Shown: positions 26,028 through 36,000, numbered from the stretch's first letter. The stretch: DNA of 64,000 bases from CAVYUC01 sp963783085 (GCA_963783085.1 CAWAMJ010000016.1:62001-126000), one strand, 5' to 3'. The notes: generated from the sequence alone by a model not told the origin. Numbers and translations: made by a program.

Positions 26028-27067
26028 AGGAGAAATACAATAAATTTCAGGAAGCTTCGAGCCAGACTGTCAAAATAGGAATTGGTCTGCTGGTTTCAAT
26101 CATTTTTTTTGGTACCGCCGGATATCACGTGATTGAAGGGATGACAATTCTGGACAGCCTTTACATGACGGTGATAACCGTATCGACGGTGGGTTTCAAG
26201 GAAGTTGGAAACGAACCAATCAGTGCGCCTGGAAAAATTTTTACAATGGGGTTAATTTTCACCAGTTTGGGGAGCTTGGCATACGTTGGTTCGAACATGG
26301 CGCGTTTTGTTTTCGATGGCGAGTTGGCAAACTATATAAAAACATACAGAGTGGACAAAAAAATTGAAAAACTAAAAAACCACGTCATAATTGTTGGTTT
26401 TGGCAGGAATGGCGAGCAAGCGGCAATCGAACTGGAAGAAAACGGCGTTGAATTTGTGATCATTGATAAACGCGACAGTGTGATTTCGCGCATCCGCCAA
26501 AACCCAAAGTGGCTTTATATAAAAGGCGATGCCACCCATGAAAACGTTTTGGAAAAAGCGCGTGTGAACCAGGCCCGGGCGCTGGTGGCCACCACACCCA
26601 CTGATGCTGACAATGTTTTTGTGGTACTAACGGCACGAAGCATGAATCCCAACCTTACCGTTATCAGCCGTGCATCGGAATTCGAATCGCAAATGAAACT
26701 GAAACGTGCCGGCGCCACCAATGTTATTATGCCCGAGCGAATTGGTGGTCAGCGGATGGCAAAACTCGTACACCAGCCTGATGTCGTTGAATTTCTGGAT
26801 AATATCCTGCTGCAAAAATCACGCGATGTCAGTCTCGAAGAGGTCGAATGCAGGAATCTGGCCCAACGTTTCGTAGGTAAATCGATCGCCCAATTGAAAG
26901 TCAGGGAAATTTCGGGTGCAAATATAATTGGTATAAAAATTAGCGGCGCCAGGTATGTTTTTAATCCCGATCCGAATATGATCCTCTCGCGCAACGACCA
27001 GCTTTTTGTATTGGGAAATCCCGAGCAGATTAAAAAACTCAGAGAAGTAATGGTTTCCGGAGAATAG
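26024..27067 (+). CDS. Two-TM potassium channel with RCK/TrkA domains and an atypical filter
   Basis: The 347-residue protein has TM1 at about 17-36, a pore helix with filter STVGFKEV (54-61), and TM2 at about 70-92. A TrkA_N Rossmann domain follows (HVIIVGFGRNGEQAA) and then a TrkA_C domain (about 265-345). This is the layout of MthK/Kch-type channels, which pass potassium and are gated by ligands at the RCK ring. The standard filter is TVG(Y/F)G; here the second glycine is Lys59 (codon AAG 26198-26200). This may alter selectivity. The coupling with the DUF2851 gene is unexplained. Confidence 0.88.
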   Translation: MKEKYNKFQEASSQTVKIGIGLLVSIIFFGTAGYHVIEGMTILDSLYMTVITVSTVGFKEVGNEPISAPGKIFTMGLIFTSLGSLAYVGSNMARFVFDGELANYIKTYRVDKKIEKLKNHVIIVGFGRNGEQAAIELEENGVEFVIIDKRDSVISRIRQNPKWLYIKGDATHENVLEKARVNQARALVATTPTDADNVFVVLTARSMNPNLTVISRASEFESQMKLKRAGATNVIMPERIGGQRMAKLVHQPDVVEFLDNILLQKSRDVSLEEVECRNLAQRFVGKSIAQLKVREISGANIIGIKISGARYVFNPDPNMILSRNDQLFVLGNPEQIKKLREVMVSGE

Positions 27068-27096
27068 TTGCTGATTTTTGCGATAACCGGATGCAA

Positions 27097-27717
27097 TTAC
27101 ATAGGCAGGTAAACCAGTTTCTTTGTTTCAAAAAACTCTTCAGCAAAGTATTCAAAAAGGTTCTGAACCGAAGCATTATTTTTGAAAGGTAAAATTTCAC
27201 CGGCAATATCGCCGCCTTTCAAATATAAAATTCCGTTGGGAATAGCATTTTTTTGTTTTTCCGAAATATTGCCGCGAATCCATTGCACAAATTCCGGCAG
27301 TTTGGTAACGGCGCGGCTAACTACAAAATCATATTTTTCATTTACCTGCTCCGCCCTGATTTGTTCCGCCGTCACATTTTTTAACCCCAGCGAACTAACC
27401 ACGTCATTTACCACTTTTATTTTTTTTCCGATGGAATCGACCAGGTGGAATTTTACTTCCGGAAAAAAGATGGCCAGGGGAATACCCGGAAAACCACCGC
27501 CAGTGCCAACATCGAGTATTTTAGAGCCCGGTGAGAACCGCACAAATTTGGCAATGGCCAGCGAATGCAGAACATGCCGCTCGTAAAGTGCATCAATGTC
27601 TTTCCGGGAAATGATATTTATTTTTGCATTCCAGTCTTCATAAAGCGGCTGCAACTGTGAAAACAGATTTTTCTGCTCCGAAGTGATAAACGGAAAATAT
27701 TTTAAAACAATTTCCAT
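27097..27717 (-). CDS. rsmG: 16S rRNA (guanine527-N7)-methyltransferase
   Basis: The 206-residue enzyme has INIISRKDIDALYERHVLHSL, the RsmG signature, then SKILDVGTGGGFPGIPLAIFFP, the SAM-binding loop. VVSRAVTKLPEFVQW is the usual catalytic-side motif. It methylates G527 in the 530 loop of 16S rRNA. It sits nine bases after the ECF sigma gene, on the same strand, and converges with the channel gene. Confidence 0.95.
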   Translation of the reverse strand: MEIVLKYFPFITSEQKNLFSQLQPLYEDWNAKINIISRKDIDALYERHVLHSLAIAKFVRFSPGSKILDVGTGGGFPGIPLAIFFPEVKFHLVDSIGKKIKVVNDVVSSLGLKNVTAEQIRAEQVNEKYDFVVSRAVTKLPEFVQWIRGNISEKQKNAIPNGILYLKGGDIAGEILPFKNNASVQNLFEYFAEEFFETKKLVYLPM

Positions 27718-27726
27718 GAAACCGGT

Positions 27727-28341
27727 TTATTCTTTTGTACTTATTTCAGTGCTCCCTATCAGGTTAAAAAGCATTTCGCGCGCCCTGAATAATTGGGCCT
27801 TTACCGTGCCGAGCGGCAAATTTAGCTCTTTTGCAATTTCCTCGTAGGAAAATTCCCTGAAATAACGCAGTTCCACTAATGTGCGGTAGCGGGGTTTTAA
27901 ACGCCGAACAACTTTGTGCAACAAAATTGCCTTTTGTTTCCGGATGAGTTTTTCCTCCGGGTTCAAATCTTTTGATTTCAGTTTTATTTGTTCGGAATTT
28001 GAATTCTGGTCATCGTTATTATTGTCAATAGGAATATGTGTGCCTTTCTTTTTACGGAGAAAATCAATGCAGTTGTTCGAAGCAATTTTAAATAACCAGG
28101 TGCTGAAAGCATAAGTTGGAGAATACTGGTGCAGGTTTTTGAAGGCTTTTCCAAATGCTTCGAGGGTTAAATCTTCGGCGTCGTTTTTATTATTTACCAT
28201 CTTCAGGAGCATGAAATAAATGGCATCTTTATAACGGCTCAGCAATTGTGCAAAAGCTTTTTCATCGCCATTTTTGGCCCTTCTCACCAACTCGTAATCC
28301 TGGCGTGCTTTTTCTGATAACTTTAATCTTTGCTCCTCCAT
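27727..28341 (-). CDS. ECF-type RNA polymerase sigma factor
   Basis: The 204-residue protein has sigma region 2 (about 20-95: DEKAFAQLLSRYKDAIYFMLLKM, DAEDLTLEAFGKAFKNL, FSTWLFKIASNNCIDFLRKKK). Region 4 (about 140-200) contains LVELRYFREFSYEEIAKEL and LPLGTVKAQLFRAREML, the helix-turn-helix that binds the -35 site. There is an acidic, polar linker of about 30 residues. No anti-sigma gene is next to it, so control probably works by transcription or elsewhere. rsmG follows in the same direction. Confidence 0.94.
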   Translation of the reverse strand: MEEQRLKLSEKARQDYELVRRAKNGDEKAFAQLLSRYKDAIYFMLLKMVNNKNDAEDLTLEAFGKAFKNLHQYSPTYAFSTWLFKIASNNCIDFLRKKKGTHIPIDNNNDDQNSNSEQIKLKSKDLNPEEKLIRKQKAILLHKVVRRLKPRYRTLVELRYFREFSYEEIAKELNLPLGTVKAQLFRAREMLFNLIGSTEISTKE

Positions 28342-28616
28342 ATCTATTTGTGGCTTTGTAGGTTAAAGTACCCCGCTTTGGAAATTGAAAAATCGGGATA
28401 TCAGTAACTGAGTCTTAGCGAAGGTAAGAATAAATTGTATTTCATTCAAATGTTTTCAGCGTATTTTATGATAAACGAAAATCATAAAAAGCAGCGGTTA
28501 TCGAATAAAAACAGGTTGAAAATCAAGGCCTCTTTTTCACGTTGTTTTTTCGTTCAAATTAAAATTTATTAACATCGGCAGGTGATTCTGTTTTATTTGA
28601 ATTCGGGTATAATGGC
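28342..28616. other. Divergent intergenic region between the sigma factor and tgt, with a palindrome
   Basis: No gene is present. A perfect 9-bp inverted repeat with an 8-base loop, TTTTATGAT ... ATCATAAAA, lies at 28464-28489. It could be an operator or a short RNA hairpin. The stretch also holds the tgt promoter area (next entry). Confidence 0.5.
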
Positions 28617-28624
28617 TATATTTG
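28596..28624 (+). promoter_or_regulatory. Promoter of tgt
   Basis: TTTG (28596-28599), a 17-base spacer and TATATTTG (28617-28624) resemble the Bacteroidota consensus. The start of transcription would fall close to the ATG at 28643, giving a very short leader. Confidence 0.7.
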
Positions 28625-28642
28625 ACGCTCGAATTTTGCATT

Positions 28643-29770
28643 ATGATTTTTGAACTTGAAACAACATCAAATAACTCAAGGGCCCGCGCCGGAACTATAA
28701 CCACAGATCACGGAAAAATTGAAACACCCATTTTTATGCCTGTTGGTACTGCCGGTTCGGTAAAAGGAGTTCATGTTCGTGATTTAAAGGAAGATATTGG
28801 CGCACAGATAATTCTGGGAAATACCTATCATCTTTATCTGCGACCGGGTATCGGTGTCATCGAAAATGCCGGCGGCCTGCATCAATTTAACGGTTGGGAT
28901 AGGCCCATTTTAACCGACAGTGGTGGTTATCAGGTGTTTTCGCTCGGAGATATACGGAAATTAAGTGAAGAAGGCGCACGTTTTCAGTCTCACATCGACG
29001 GATCATACCACATTTTCAACCCCGAAAATGTAATTGATATCCAGCGTTCCATTGGCGCCGATATCATGATGGCATTTGATGAATGCACTCCGGGCGATGC
29101 CGATTACAACTACGCGCAAAAGTCGCTGGAACTTACTCAGCGCTGGCTCGACAGATGTTTCACCCGGTTTAATAACACACAGCCAAAATATGGCCACCGG
29201 CAAACTCTTTTTCCGATTATCCAGGGCAGTACTTACGCCGATTTGCGAAAAAAAGCCACCGGACATGTGAAAACTTTTGATGCCGAAGGGTTTGCCATCG
29301 GTGGATTGTCGGTAGGAGAGCCTGAACAGACGATGTACGAAATGACAGAAACTGTAACTGCCGATCTGCCCGAAAATAAACCACGGTATTTAATGGGCGT
29401 TGGAACACCGGTAAACATTCTGGAATCCATCGATCGCGGTGTGGATATGTTCGACTGTGTAATGCCAACGCGCAATGGCCGCAATGGAATGCTGTTTACG
29501 GGCAACGGCACTATAAATATCAGGAATAAGAAGTGGGAAAACGACCACAGCTCCATCGATGAAAATGGACATTCATTTGTCGATCAGTATTCAAAAGCAT
29601 ATTTACGGCATTTGATCATATCCAATGAAATGCTTGGCGCGCAAATTGCCAGTCAACACAATTTAGCGTTTTATTTGTGGTTGGTAAAAACAGCGCGGCA
29701 AAAAATAAAAGAAGGCATTTTTAAAAGCTGGAAAACGGAAATGGTAAATCAGTTAAAAGTTCGTTTATAA
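28643..29770 (+). CDS. tgt: Queuine/preQ1 tRNA-ribosyltransferase, without the usual zinc cysteines
   Basis: The ATG at 28643 is preferred because the upstream TTG overlaps the -7 element. The 375-residue enzyme exchanges G34 for preQ1 in tRNAs with GUN anticodons. It has TDSGGYQVFSL (Asp92), GGLSVGEP, GVGTPVNIL and the nucleophile Asp271 in MFDCVMPTRNGR. In other bacteria the C-terminal CxCxxC...H zinc site lies before YLRHL; here the corresponding stretch (306-317, DENGHSFVDQYS) has no cysteine. Bacteroidota enzymes seem to share this loss. The lptG-like gene follows within seven bases. Confidence 0.95.
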   Translation: MIFELETTSNNSRARAGTITTDHGKIETPIFMPVGTAGSVKGVHVRDLKEDIGAQIILGNTYHLYLRPGIGVIENAGGLHQFNGWDRPILTDSGGYQVFSLGDIRKLSEEGARFQSHIDGSYHIFNPENVIDIQRSIGADIMMAFDECTPGDADYNYAQKSLELTQRWLDRCFTRFNNTQPKYGHRQTLFPIIQGSTYADLRKKATGHVKTFDAEGFAIGGLSVGEPEQTMYEMTETVTADLPENKPRYLMGVGTPVNILESIDRGVDMFDCVMPTRNGRNGMLFTGNGTINIRNKKWENDHSSIDENGHSFVDQYSKAYLRHLIISNEMLGAQIASQHNLAFYLWLVKTARQKIKEGIFKSWKTEMVNQLKVRL

Positions 29771-29776
29771 ACAGAT

Positions 29777-30856
29777 ATGAAAATCTACGGAACAGTCGAC
29801 AGATACATCACGAAAAAATTCCTCGGCACATTTTTTTATGCCATTGCGCTGATTATCAGTATTGCCGTAGTATTTGATATTTCTGAAAACCTGGATGAGT
29901 TCATTTCAAAAGAAATTCCAGGTCATGTAATTGTCACCGATTATTACATGAATTTTATCCCTTATTTTGCCAATTTGTTCAGTCCGCTGTTTACTTTTAT
30001 TGCCGTTATTTACTTCACATCAAAAATGGCTTACAATACAGAGATTATTGCCATTTTAAGCAGCGGCGTATCGTACACGAGATTAATGCGCCCATACCTG
30101 GTTTCGGCATTCATTCTTGCTTCGTTTTCATACTTGCTTGGAAATTATGTTATTCCACCCGCCAATAAAACCCTGAATAATTTTCGGCAGACATATATCG
30201 ATAATAACCGGGTAAATACGGAGCGAAATATTCACCGGCAGATTGAACCCGGAGTTTACATTTACATGCAAAGTTTTAACGCGAGTAACGTAGGCTATCG
30301 TTTTACCCTCGAAAAATTCGAAGATTCGAAACTGGTGGAAAAATTGTCTGCCGACAACATTCGGTGGGATAAAGAATCAAACAAGTGGATCATCAACAAC
30401 TGGTGGAAACGAACCATTTACCCGGATCACGAAGAGTTTGAAAAAGGCTACCGGATGGATACAACACTAAACATGGCGCCGGAAGATTACCGGATTGTTA
30501 AAAATGAAATGGAAAATTTTACCACTCCCGCATTAAATAAAGAGATCGCAAAACTGAAAATGAGAGGAGTTAATACAGTTGAATGGGAAATTGAAAAACA
30601 CAAACGCGTTGCCGGACCATTTTCAGCATTTATTCTCACGATTATTGGCGCCGGACTGGCATCGCGAAAAATAAAGGGAGGTTTGGGATTGCACCTCGGA
30701 TTGGGTTTGTTGCTGAGTTTTTCATACATATTGTTCATGCAAATTTCCACGGTCTTTGCTATCAGCGGAAATACACCGCCAGTAATCGCAGTTTGGATTC
30801 CCAATCTTTTCTACAGCATTATAGCATTTTTTGTATTTCGCTGGGCTGCACGGTAA
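29777..30856 (+). CDS. LptF/LptG-family permease for LPS export
   Basis: The 359-residue protein has six membrane helices: three in the first 120 residues (ITKKFLGTFFYAIALIISI, VPYF-like, LVSAFILASFSYLLG) and three at the end (FILTIIGAGLASRK, LLLSFSYILFMQIS, IIAFFVFRWAA). A beta-jellyroll lies between them. This is the YjgP/YjgQ layout. The protein forms the membrane part of the Lpt ABC complex that lifts LPS from the inner membrane. The tgt-lptG arrangement is common in Bacteroidota. The ATPase LptB must be encoded elsewhere. Confidence 0.92.
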   Translation: MKIYGTVDRYITKKFLGTFFYAIALIISIAVVFDISENLDEFISKEIPGHVIVTDYYMNFIPYFANLFSPLFTFIAVIYFTSKMAYNTEIIAILSSGVSYTRLMRPYLVSAFILASFSYLLGNYVIPPANKTLNNFRQTYIDNNRVNTERNIHRQIEPGVYIYMQSFNASNVGYRFTLEKFEDSKLVEKLSADNIRWDKESNKWIINNWWKRTIYPDHEEFEKGYRMDTTLNMAPEDYRIVKNEMENFTTPALNKEIAKLKMRGVNTVEWEIEKHKRVAGPFSAFILTIIGAGLASRKIKGGLGLHLGLGLLLSFSYILFMQISTVFAISGNTPPVIAVWIPNLFYSIIAFFVFRWAAR

Positions 30857-30962
30857 CGACAACTTTTCAAACAATAAAGTTAATTGTTCGGCGGTACTGT
30901 ATCATATTATTGTGAATTCCGTAGAGAAAAAAGAGTTAAAAGGGTGCAATGAAAAAAAATCT

Positions 30963-30970
30963 TAATTTTG
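30963..30970 (+). promoter_or_regulatory. Candidate -7 element before the carboxyltransferase gene
   Basis: TAATTTTG matches TAnnTTTG 71 bases before the ATG at 31041. No clear TTTG lies at the expected distance, so it remains a weak candidate. Confidence 0.4.
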
Positions 30971-31040
30971 TCCCCGCGATAGAAAAATGTTAAAATATTA
31001 TCCGCTTCCGGCGGAAATTTGAAAATTTAAAACCATATCT

Positions 31041-32585
31041 ATGTCACTTAGAAGCAACGTTCTCGATCTTCGCAAAAGGAAAAGAGAAGTACAAAAAGGT
31101 GGAGGCGACAAAGCAATTGAAAAGCAGGCAAAAATGGGAAAGCTCACCGCCCGCGAACGTATTCTTGCCCTTTTGGATAAAAATTCATTTCATGAATATG
31201 ATTTATTTGTAGAACACAGCGCAAAAGATTTTGGAATGGATTCAATGGTCCTTCACGGCGATGGAGTAATCATTGGTACCGGGACCATTTACAGCAAACC
31301 GGTTTGTATTTTCGCACAGGATTTTACCGTGGCCGGCGGTTCGCTCGGTTTGATGCACGCGCGGAAGATCACCAAAATTATGGACCACGCACTAAAAATG
31401 AAAGTCCCGTTAATCGGCATCAACGATTCAGGAGGCGCCCGGATTCAGGAAGGCGTAAATTCATTGGCAGGTTACGGCGAGATTTTTTTTCGCAATACAC
31501 TCGCATCGGGAGTTATTCCCCAGATTTCAGTTATATTGGGCCCATGTGCCGGCGGAGCGGTATATTCACCGGCGCTCACCGATTTTGTTTTTGTGGTGGA
31601 AAACATATCAAAAATGTTTATTACCGGTCCCAGTGTAATTAAGTCGGTGCTTGGCGAAGAAATTTCAATGGAAGAACTGGGCGGCGCAAGAGTACATGCT
31701 GAACTAACCGGAAACGCACATTTTTTTGCGAAAACAGAAATGGAGTGTTTTGAGCAAATTAAAAAATTGATCAGTTACATTCCGCGCAACAATTCTACAA
31801 AAGCGATGGCATTTCCGCCAAAACCTCCCAAAAAAGGAAAGAAAATTGAAGATATTGTACCTGCTGATCCGCGCATTCCGTACGACATGCGCGATATCAT
31901 AAAAACCATTACTGACGGTTCTGAATTTTTTGAGGTAATGGAACATTTTGCTCCGAACATTATCATCGGTTACGGACGAATGGAAGGGGAAACGGTAGGA
32001 TTTGTGGCTAACCAGCCTATGGTGCTGGCTGGCGTGCTCGATACGGACAGTTCGGATAAGGCAGCCCGTTTTATCCGATATTGCAATGCATTCAATATAC
32101 CGATTGTAACCCTGGAAGATCTGCCGGGATATCTGCCAGGGGTCGATCAGGAACATGCCGGTGTAATTCGTCATGGTGCAAAAATTTTGTATGCGTACAG
32201 TGAAGCTACCGTTCCAAAAATTACGGTGATTTTAAGAAAAGCTTACGGAGGCGGTTACATTGCCATGAACTCAAGGCATTTACGAGCCGATTTTGTTTTT
32301 GCCTGGCCAACCGCCGAAATCGCTGTAATGGGGCCTGAGGGAGCTGCAAATATTGTATTCAGAAAAGAAATTGCAGAAGCTGAAAACCCGGATGAGATAC
32401 GGCAACAAAAAATTCAGGAATACAAAGAAAAATTTGCTAATCCGTATGTTGCTGCTGCCCAAGGGTATATCGATGAGGTGATTGAACCCAAAGAAACGCG
32501 TGGCAGAATTTTGCACGGACTTAAAGTATCAGAAAATAAAACTGTTTTCCTTCCGAATAAAAAACACGGAATTCCGCCATTTTAA
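31041..32585 (+). CDS. Acyl-CoA carboxylase beta subunit / methylmalonyl-CoA decarboxylase alpha subunit
   Basis: The 514-residue carboxyltransferase belongs to the PccB/MmdA family. It contains GKLTARERILALLD, FAQDFTVAGGSLGLMHA, INDSGGARIQEG, ILGPCAGGAVYSPA, FITGP, and GYLPGVDQEHAGVIRHGAKILYAYSEATVPK. The enzyme moves a carboxyl group between biotin and propionyl-CoA or methylmalonyl-CoA. The gene is followed 18 bases later by a biotin carrier gene, but no biotin carboxylase is present here. That fits either a decarboxylase of the succinate-propionate pathway or a carboxylase with its carboxylase subunit elsewhere. Confidence 0.93.
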   Translation: MSLRSNVLDLRKRKREVQKGGGDKAIEKQAKMGKLTARERILALLDKNSFHEYDLFVEHSAKDFGMDSMVLHGDGVIIGTGTIYSKPVCIFAQDFTVAGGSLGLMHARKITKIMDHALKMKVPLIGINDSGGARIQEGVNSLAGYGEIFFRNTLASGVIPQISVILGPCAGGAVYSPALTDFVFVVENISKMFITGPSVIKSVLGEEISMEELGGARVHAELTGNAHFFAKTEMECFEQIKKLISYIPRNNSTKAMAFPPKPPKKGKKIEDIVPADPRIPYDMRDIIKTITDGSEFFEVMEHFAPNIIIGYGRMEGETVGFVANQPMVLAGVLDTDSSDKAARFIRYCNAFNIPIVTLEDLPGYLPGVDQEHAGVIRHGAKILYAYSEATVPKITVILRKAYGGGYIAMNSRHLRADFVFAWPTAEIAVMGPEGAANIVFRKEIAEAENPDEIRQQKIQEYKEKFANPYVAAAQGYIDEVIEPKETRGRILHGLKVSENKTVFLPNKKHGIPPF

Positions 32586-32603
32586 ACCCGTAAAAATTGT
32601 TGT

Positions 32604-32951
32604 ATGAGTGAAAATAAAAATAAGGAAAATCAGGAATTAAAGCCACTTGTCATTCAGGGAGCAGTCTACCAGACAACGTACACCTGGAAGTTTGAAAACC
32701 GGGTGAAATGGGAGGCGCCAAATCCCAATCATATATATTCGTTTATGCCGGGAACAATTATCGACATTTTCATAAAAAACAAACAGAAAGTAAAAGAAGG
32801 CGAGACGTTACTTCTGCTGGAAGCCATGAAAATGCAGAATCAGGTGAGAATGCCATTCGACGGGCAAATTGTAAAAATTCATATTAAAAAAGACGAGGTG
32901 ATTCCCCGAAAACACCTGATGATTGAAATAAAACCGGCGGTTATAAAGTAA
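32604..32951 (+). CDS. Biotin/lipoyl attachment protein (biotin carboxyl carrier type)
   Basis: The 115-residue protein has a disordered, lysine-rich N-terminus and then a flattened beta-barrel biotinyl domain (about 43-112). SFMPGTIIDIFIKNKQKVKEG and the biotin site EAMKM with Lys76 are clear. BirA attaches biotin to this lysine, and the arm shuttles carboxyl groups to the carboxyltransferase encoded just upstream. A terminator follows at 32981. Confidence 0.94.
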   Translation: MSENKNKENQELKPLVIQGAVYQTTYTWKFENRVKWEAPNPNHIYSFMPGTIIDIFIKNKQKVKEGETLLLLEAMKMQNQVRMPFDGQIVKIHIKKDEVIPRKHLMIEIKPAVIK

Positions 32952-32980
32952 AAACCGAGGTAAAAAATAACAATTGGGAG

Positions 32981-33020
32981 CCGTGCAATATTTTACAGTA
33001 TTGTGCGGTTTTCTTTTTAT
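32981..33020 (+). terminator. Terminator of the carboxyltransferase operon
   Basis: CCGTGCAATA (32981-32990) pairs with TATTGTGCGG (32999-33008), with one wobble-type mismatch, followed by TTTTCTTTTT. The right arm overlaps the -33 element of the next promoter. Confidence 0.85.
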
Positions 33021-33031
33021 ATTTAGCTTTG
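33001..33031 (+). promoter_or_regulatory. Promoter of the PKD/gliding-CTD gene
   Basis: TTG (33001-33003), a 20-base spacer and TAGCTTTG (33024-33031) match the Bacteroidota consensus, 20 bases before the GTG at 33051. Confidence 0.7.
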
Positions 33032-33050
33032 ACACGTAGATATTTACGCG

Positions 33051-36000
33051 GTGAAACAATTGATAACCATATTTTTTATTTTATTGTCGGGCGTGGTTTT
33101 CGGCCAGTCTGAAAAATGTGGCAAAACTACCGAAGGAACCGATTTTTGGCTCGGATTTATGGAAAACCGAAACCAAACCGAAAAACGTTTTCAGAAAATA
33201 AGAATTACAGCACGGGAAACGACAAGATACTGGATTGAAGGCAAACCTTATAAGGTGACGGCTAATGGATCTGCTGAACGAAGTAGCTCGGATTCAGAGG
33301 TAATCGGTTCTGAAAAAATCGAAAAGAAAGGAATCCATATTGTGTCGGAAAAACCAATCAATGTATACGCCATCAACCTCGAAGTGAATTCCGCCGATGC
33401 TGCTGTAATCTATCCAACCGACTTACTTGGAACTGATTATTTTGCCATGTGTTATTATCCCACCGTAGACCCTAATCTGCAAAAATCAAACGGCCGCAAC
33501 AGCGAATTTCTTATTGTAGCCACCGAAGACAACACGACCGTTGAAATAACACCATCGAAAGTAACCGCGCAGCAAAAGCCGGCCAACATCACTTTTCAGG
33601 TTGTATTGAATAAAGGTGAAACCTACCAGGTTCAGTCTGAAAATGAATTGGGGGCACACGAACAGGGGCAGGGAGATTTAACCGGCAGTTATATTCATTC
33701 CGACAAACCGGTTGCTTTTTTTTCCGGGTCGCTTGCCACGCAGGTGGGCGGGACTGGTTACTGGGATCATTTGTACGAGCAAATTCCGCCGGTAAACTCC
33801 TGGGGGAAAGAATACCTTACCGTTCCGCTGAAATCCCGTGAATATGATACTTACCGGATTATGGCAGCCGAAGACAACACAACGGTATACATTTCGGGCG
33901 CACCGGTTTTAATTAACCGGGGCGCGTTCGAAGAACGGGTATTTAAATATGATGATCCCAAAAAAATAGTAGCCGATAAACCTGTTCTAATTGCACAATA
34001 CAGCAGATCAAACGGAACTGACAGTACGTTTACGGGAGGAGACGGCGATCCGTTCATGAACATATTGAATTCGAATGAACAGACAACAAACGATATTACA
34101 TTTTACCCTTTCAAATCACCGGACTATACACAGGATAATTACGAGGGCCTGAAGAAACATTTCGTGAATATTATAACAAAAACGAGTAACACCGGTTCTA
34201 TCGTGCTTGATAAAAGTAATATTCAGAATGAATTCAAAGTTTTTCCGGATGATGCGGAGTATTCTTATGCGCAAGTGCAAATTGAACAATTTACGCACCG
34301 GTTAAGGAGCCTTGATCCGAACAGCGGTTTTCTGGCGTATGTTTATGGATTTGGCGGACTGGAGTCTTATGGTTACAGTATTGGCTTTAATTTCAATATT
34401 TCTCTCGATTTAACAGAAGATACGGTTTTGTGTTACGGAGAGAGTCTGCGCATGGACGCAGGAGCCTATTTCCACAATTACGAATGGAGCAACGGAGAAA
34501 CTTCAAGAATAATTACAGTGAACACGGAGGGTACATATGTTGTAACGGCCAGTAATTTCGATTGCGAATTAAAAGATTCGGTAATGGTAACTGTCAATCA
34601 TCCTGAAATAAACCTGGGGGAGGATGTCTCGGATGAATGTGGTATAAGTTTGCAGAAACTGGATGCAGGCAGCGGTTTTGAAAGTTATGTTTGGCAAAAT
34701 GAAAACGGCGATACTTTATTTAAAGAACAGAAATACAAGCCAAAACACTCCGGGCTGATTACAATAACTACCATTGATGAAAACGGTTGTGAAGCTCGTG
34801 ATACAATAAACCTTCAGATATATCCCGCTCCGGATGTTCAGATTGAGGGAGACGATTTGGTTTGCGGAGATATGGAAACCGATTTGTCGGTGGCGATTTC
34901 CGGTGAACCGGATTCCCTGTGGAACTTCAGCAATAACTTTTTGTGGAAATCGAACAATCCTGCCGTAGTAGCCATTTCCCAGACAAGCCGGACTTCCGCA
35001 CATGTTCAAGTTTCCGCCCCTGGAAGCTTTGAAATTTATTACCAATTGAAAACCATTGACAGCTGTTTGGTCACCGATACTTTTCAGGTTCAGTTTAATC
35101 CGCTTCCATCTTCTGATTTCGAAATAACATATATTCCTGATGCATTGTGCAAAGATTATTCGCGAACTGTTAGTTATACCGGCAACGCAGGGGCCGATGC
35201 CAGTTTTGAATGGGATTTTGGCGGGAGCCTGGTGCTCAATACACTGGGGCCCAATAGTTTCCATGTTTCGCTCGGGATTTCAGATTCGGACCCGGTAGTT
35301 CAATTGATAGTGGGAGAGGACGGATGTTACAGCGAACCTACCCGAATTAAAATAGGTTCAAATCCATTGTTCAAAATGGATTCGGAACAGGATCGCGGCT
35401 GCGATTCATTAACCGTTCAATTTAACAGCGAATTGCTGGTGCCGCAAGGATTATCTTATGAATGGGATTTCGGTGACGAATCCGGGATCAGTAACCAACA
35501 GAATCCGCTTCATGCTTATTCTTCGCCGGGAATGTACGACGTAACGTTAAAGATCATCAACAACCTTACCAACTGCGAAGCAGGATTTAAAATCGACAGC
35601 ATGATAAAAGTGGTGCCCACACCGTTTGCCAAAATCGCTGCCGACCCTGGCTTTTGTTATCCGGATACAACTTTACTTTTTTATCCGAACAACACCGGTT
35701 TCACTTTGGCCAAATGGGAGTTTGAAGGAATGCACCGGGTTGGCTCCGGAAACGATTCAGTAATTGTTGTTTTTGATGAACCAGCGGCCACTGTCCGGTT
35801 AACGGTTGATGAATACGGCTGTGTTAGCAATACTGCGAAAATGTCGTTGAAACGAAAACCGAACTTCGATTTTCACATCGAAAACGATTGGGGATGTATT
35901 CCGTTTATGGCAAAAGTTGAGGCTGAAACTTCTGATGAGATGGTTGAATTTGCATGGATTACGGATAGTTTACCTTTACCGTCGGGAACATCGCACACCT

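Noticed and set aside
34716..35264. 182-codon minus-strand frame
   Set aside because: It is antisense to the giant PKD protein gene and has no signal, domain or start context.
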